A stretch of 64,000 nucleotides of DNA from Maricaulis sp047308265 (GTDB lineage: Bacteria; Pseudomonadota; Alphaproteobacteria; Caulobacterales; Maricaulaceae), in NCBI RefSeq assembly GCF_047308265.1, contig NZ_JBKQWY010000003.1:372001-436000 (forward strand), in the 5' to 3' direction. The notes below the pieces were generated by a model. That model had not been told where the DNA came from, ran no database searches, and saw only the letters and a program-made list of their open reading frames with translations. Shown piece after piece: positions 61,924 to 64,000 of this stretch. The number at the start of each line of letters is the position of its first letter. The stretch's first letter is position 1. A program made the translations under genes and the position numbers.

Positions 61924-61997
61924 CACCGCATTTTCCCTTGCCAGACACATATGTTCCTGTTTAGTTCTCATTCCGAAATAGGAGTATGAGGACATCC

Positions 61998-63377
61998 ATG
62001 GCCCGCAGCGATACTGTTTATGCCTGCCAATCCTGTGGCGCGATCCATTCCAAATGGGCCGGTCGATGCGATAGTTGCGGCCAGTGGAACACTCTGGTTG
62101 AGGAAACACCCAGTGCGCCGCTGGGCACAGCCGCAAAAACTGCGCCCCGTCGATCCCGCCAAGGTCTAGACTTGGTCGATCTGGGCGCTGACACACCACC
62201 ACCGCCCCGCATGATCACCGGCCTGCCGGAACTGGATCGGGTGTCCGGCGGCGGTCTGGTTCCCGGTTCCGCGATTTTGCTGGGCGGTGATCCGGGCATT
62301 GGTAAATCCACCCTGCTTTTGCAATTGATGGCCCAGCTGGCCCAGCGCGAGGTGAAGGCCATCTATGTGTCCGGCGAGGAAGCTGTGGACCAGGTCCGCC
62401 AGCGCGCCCGCCGTCTGGGCCTGGCCGACGCACCGGTCGCCCTGGGCGCCGAAACCTCGCTCAGCACAATTCTGGACGGTCTGAAGTCGGAAAAGCCGGA
62501 CATTGTGGTCATCGACTCCATCCAGACCCTGTGGAGTGATCAACTCGCCGCCGCACCGGGTACGGTGGCGCAGGTCCGGGCCTGTGCGCAGGAACTGGTC
62601 CGTTTTGCCAAGACGCGCCAATGCACGGTTCTTCTTGTCGGGCACGTCACGAAGGATGGTCAGATCGCCGGTCCGCGCGTGGTCGAGCACATGGTGGATG
62701 CCGTGCTTTATTTCGAGGGTGAGCGCAGCCACCAATTCCGTATCCTTCGCGCCGTGAAGAACCGCTTCGGCCCCACAGACGAGATCGGCGTGTTCGAAAT
62801 GACCGATCGCGGACTGAGCGAGGTGGAGAACCCCTCTGCCCTGTTCCTCGACCAGCACGACAGCGACGCCTCCGGCAATGTCGTGTTTGCCGGCATGGAG
62901 GGCTCGCGGCCCGTTCTGTGCGAAATCCAGGCCCTGGTTGCCAAGGCCGCATTTGGCACGCCGCGTCGCGCTGTGGTGGGCTGGGATGGCAGTCGCCTGG
63001 CCATGGTACTGGCCGTCCTGGAAGCCCGGTGCGGCGTCAGCCTGGCCGATCGCGATATCTATCTCAACGTAGCGGGCGGTCTGAAGGTGAATGAACCCGC
63101 CGCCGATCTGGCGGTGGCCGCGGCCATCGTGTCCTCCGCGTTTGACGTGCCACTGCCCAATAAGGGCGTTGTTTACGGAGAAATCAGTCTTTCCGGCGAT
63201 ATTCGTCCCGTTGGACGCAGCGAGGCACGCCTCAAGGAGGCCGCCAAGCTGGGGTTCGAACAAGCCATCGCACCGGCGGCCTCACACGATACACACACAC
63301 CTGTGTCGGTGAAATCCGTGGCCACCGTGCAGGAATTGGTGCAATCTCTGCATCAGGAATCGGGGCTGGCAGACTGA
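61998..63377 (+). CDS. radA: DNA repair protein RadA
   Basis: RadA is a RecA-like, DnaB-type branch-migration ATPase in recombination. The protein has 459 residues. The zinc motif is CQSCG...CDSCGQW (about 9-36), Walker A is GGDPGIGKST, and KNRFGPTDEIGVF is the RadA-specific motif. The Lon-like C-terminal domain (about 280-455) ends with HESGLAD-like residues. The ATG at 61998 has AGGA five bases upstream. The ATG at 61986 is in frame. Confidence 0.95.
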   Translation: MARSDTVYACQSCGAIHSKWAGRCDSCGQWNTLVEETPSAPLGTAAKTAPRRSRQGLDLVDLGADTPPPPRMITGLPELDRVSGGGLVPGSAILLGGDPGIGKSTLLLQLMAQLAQREVKAIYVSGEEAVDQVRQRARRLGLADAPVALGAETSLSTILDGLKSEKPDIVVIDSIQTLWSDQLAAAPGTVAQVRACAQELVRFAKTRQCTVLLVGHVTKDGQIAGPRVVEHMVDAVLYFEGERSHQFRILRAVKNRFGPTDEIGVFEMTDRGLSEVENPSALFLDQHDSDASGNVVFAGMEGSRPVLCEIQALVAKAAFGTPRRAVVGWDGSRLAMVLAVLEARCGVSLADRDIYLNVAGGLKVNEPAADLAVAAAIVSSAFDVPLPNKGVVYGEISLSGDIRPVGRSEARLKEAAKLGFEQAIAPAASHDTHTPVSVKSVATVQELVQSLHQESGLAD

Positions 63378-63422
63378 TCTCGGCCTCTCCCGCTTCCACA
63401 GTAACGCGTGGGGAGGCTCGTC

Positions 63423-64000
63423 ATGGACGGGACTTTGACAGCTTTCGACGGGATCGTGATTGCGGTCCTTCTGGTTTCCGGCCTGTTGGCGCTGGTGCGT
63501 GGCTTTGTCCGCGAGGCCCTGTCTGTGACCGCCTTCGTGGCCGCGTCCCTGGCGGCGCTGTGGTCCTGGCCCGCCTTTCGCGGTCCGGCGCGTGAGATCA
63601 TATCTCCGCCCTGGCTGGCGGATATCGCTGTGTTTGCGAGCGTGTTCATCCTTATCTATCTGGCTGTCACCTTCATCACCTCCTCCCTCTCCAATGGTCT
63701 GGCCAAGGGCGAGGATGTGAATGTGGTGGATCGCACTGCCGGCTTCTTTTTCGGTGTTGTCCGCGGGTTGGTCCTCATCTCGATCATTGCAATCTTCCTG
63801 ACCATGTCGCTGCCCGGTGGCACCCCGCCCGCCTGGATGCAGGAGGCTCGCTTCTACCCGCTGGTCCGGTCCATTTCCAATGCCCTGCAGACCCTGGCGC
63901 CAGAAACCTCCCGCATGTCCGAGACACCGCCGTTGCCCTATCCGGACGACCCGATTGCAGAAACAATAAGAAATGATGACACATCCTATGGCCGTCAGGA
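63423..64000 (+). CDS. cvpA: CvpA family membrane protein (3' end cut by window)
   Basis: This is a CvpA/colicin V production-type inner-membrane protein, open to the window edge (192 codons seen). Four membrane helices are predicted (about 8-25, 30-50, 62-83 and 103-125), with GLLALVRGFVREALS and NVVDRTAGFFFGVVRGL as the family's conserved loops. The final visible part is a polar tail. In relatives purF usually follows. That gene is outside the window. Confidence 0.9.
   Translation, partial: MDGTLTAFDGIVIAVLLVSGLLALVRGFVREALSVTAFVAASLAALWSWPAFRGPAREIISPPWLADIAVFASVFILIYLAVTFITSSLSNGLAKGEDVNVVDRTAGFFFGVVRGLVLISIIAIFLTMSLPGGTPPAWMQEARFYPLVRSISNALQTLAPETSRMSETPPLPYPDDPIAETIRNDDTSYGRQ

Noticed and set aside
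1..64000. tRNA or rRNA genes, CRISPR arrays, prophage, transposases
   Set aside because: None could be recognised on reading both strands, and gaps between genes are mostly too short. A covariance-model scan would be needed to exclude small RNAs.

Overview
This is a gene-dense stretch (about 60% GC or more by eye) from an alphaproteobacterium. The best fit is a prosthecate or stalked relative of Caulobacter in the Maricaulales/Hyphomonadales (Maricaulis-, Oceanicaulis- or Glycocaulis-like). The evidence is a nearly complete holdfast polysaccharide (hfs) gene set, two large TonB-dependent receptors, and typical alphaproteobacterial gene blocks: tamA-tamB, gatCA..gatB, pepA-holC // lptF-lptG-lptD-surA-pdxA-rsmA, fabD-fabG-acpP-fabF-mltG-yicC-gmk, rpsF-rpsR-rplI and dnaB-alr-radA-cvpA. 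The species assignment is inference. No tRNA, rRNA, CRISPR array, prophage or transposase gene was seen.

Layout. 1-6.8 kb, minus strand: tamB (cut by the window start), tamA and a DUF3108 protein. 6.8-11 kb, plus strand: the tRNA hydroxylase gene trhO, a glutathione transferase and a TonB-dependent receptor closed by a strong terminator. 11.4-24.6 kb: the holdfast region. It holds a degenerate receiver protein, hfsE, a GH5-like lipoprotein, hfsK, hfsF, two GT2 glycosyltransferases flanking the deacetylase gene hfsH, then hfsC-hfsB-hfsA on the minus strand, divergent from hfsD. 24.7-31 kb: a small Sel1-repeat protein, a 644-residue membrane protein I do not recognise, an IPNS-like oxygenase, hemH behind two inverted repeats, and an MscS channel. 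31-37 kb: the gat genes with three small membrane proteins between gatA and gatB, then ruvX and an AEC transporter. 37-39 kb: a PAT-type acetyltransferase, an intergenic palindromic repeat, two I78-type inhibitor lipoproteins and holC. 39-49 kb: pepA, and divergently the lptF-lptG-lptD-surA-pdxA-rsmA series. 48-54.5 kb: the minus-strand fatty-acid, mltG, yicC and gmk block. 54.8-64 kb: rpsF-rpsR-rplI, a second TonB-dependent receptor in an AT-richer insertion, then dnaB-alr-radA-cvpA (cut by the window end).

How the genes work together. The hfs genes describe a Wzx/Wzy-type export route. HfsE starts the repeat unit on a lipid carrier, the GT2 enzymes extend it, HfsF flips it and HfsC polymerises it. 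HfsA, HfsB and HfsD carry it across the envelope. HfsH and HfsK adjust its acetylation, and an exported GH5-like protein may trim it. TamA/TamB, LptF/G/D and SurA serve outer-membrane assembly, which also supports the two TonB-dependent receptors. The most interesting items are the GH5-like lipoprotein and the pseudo-receiver in the holdfast region, the HfsB Walker A change, the unknown 644-residue protein, and the receptor inserted between rplI and dnaB with its own promoter and operator-like palindromes.
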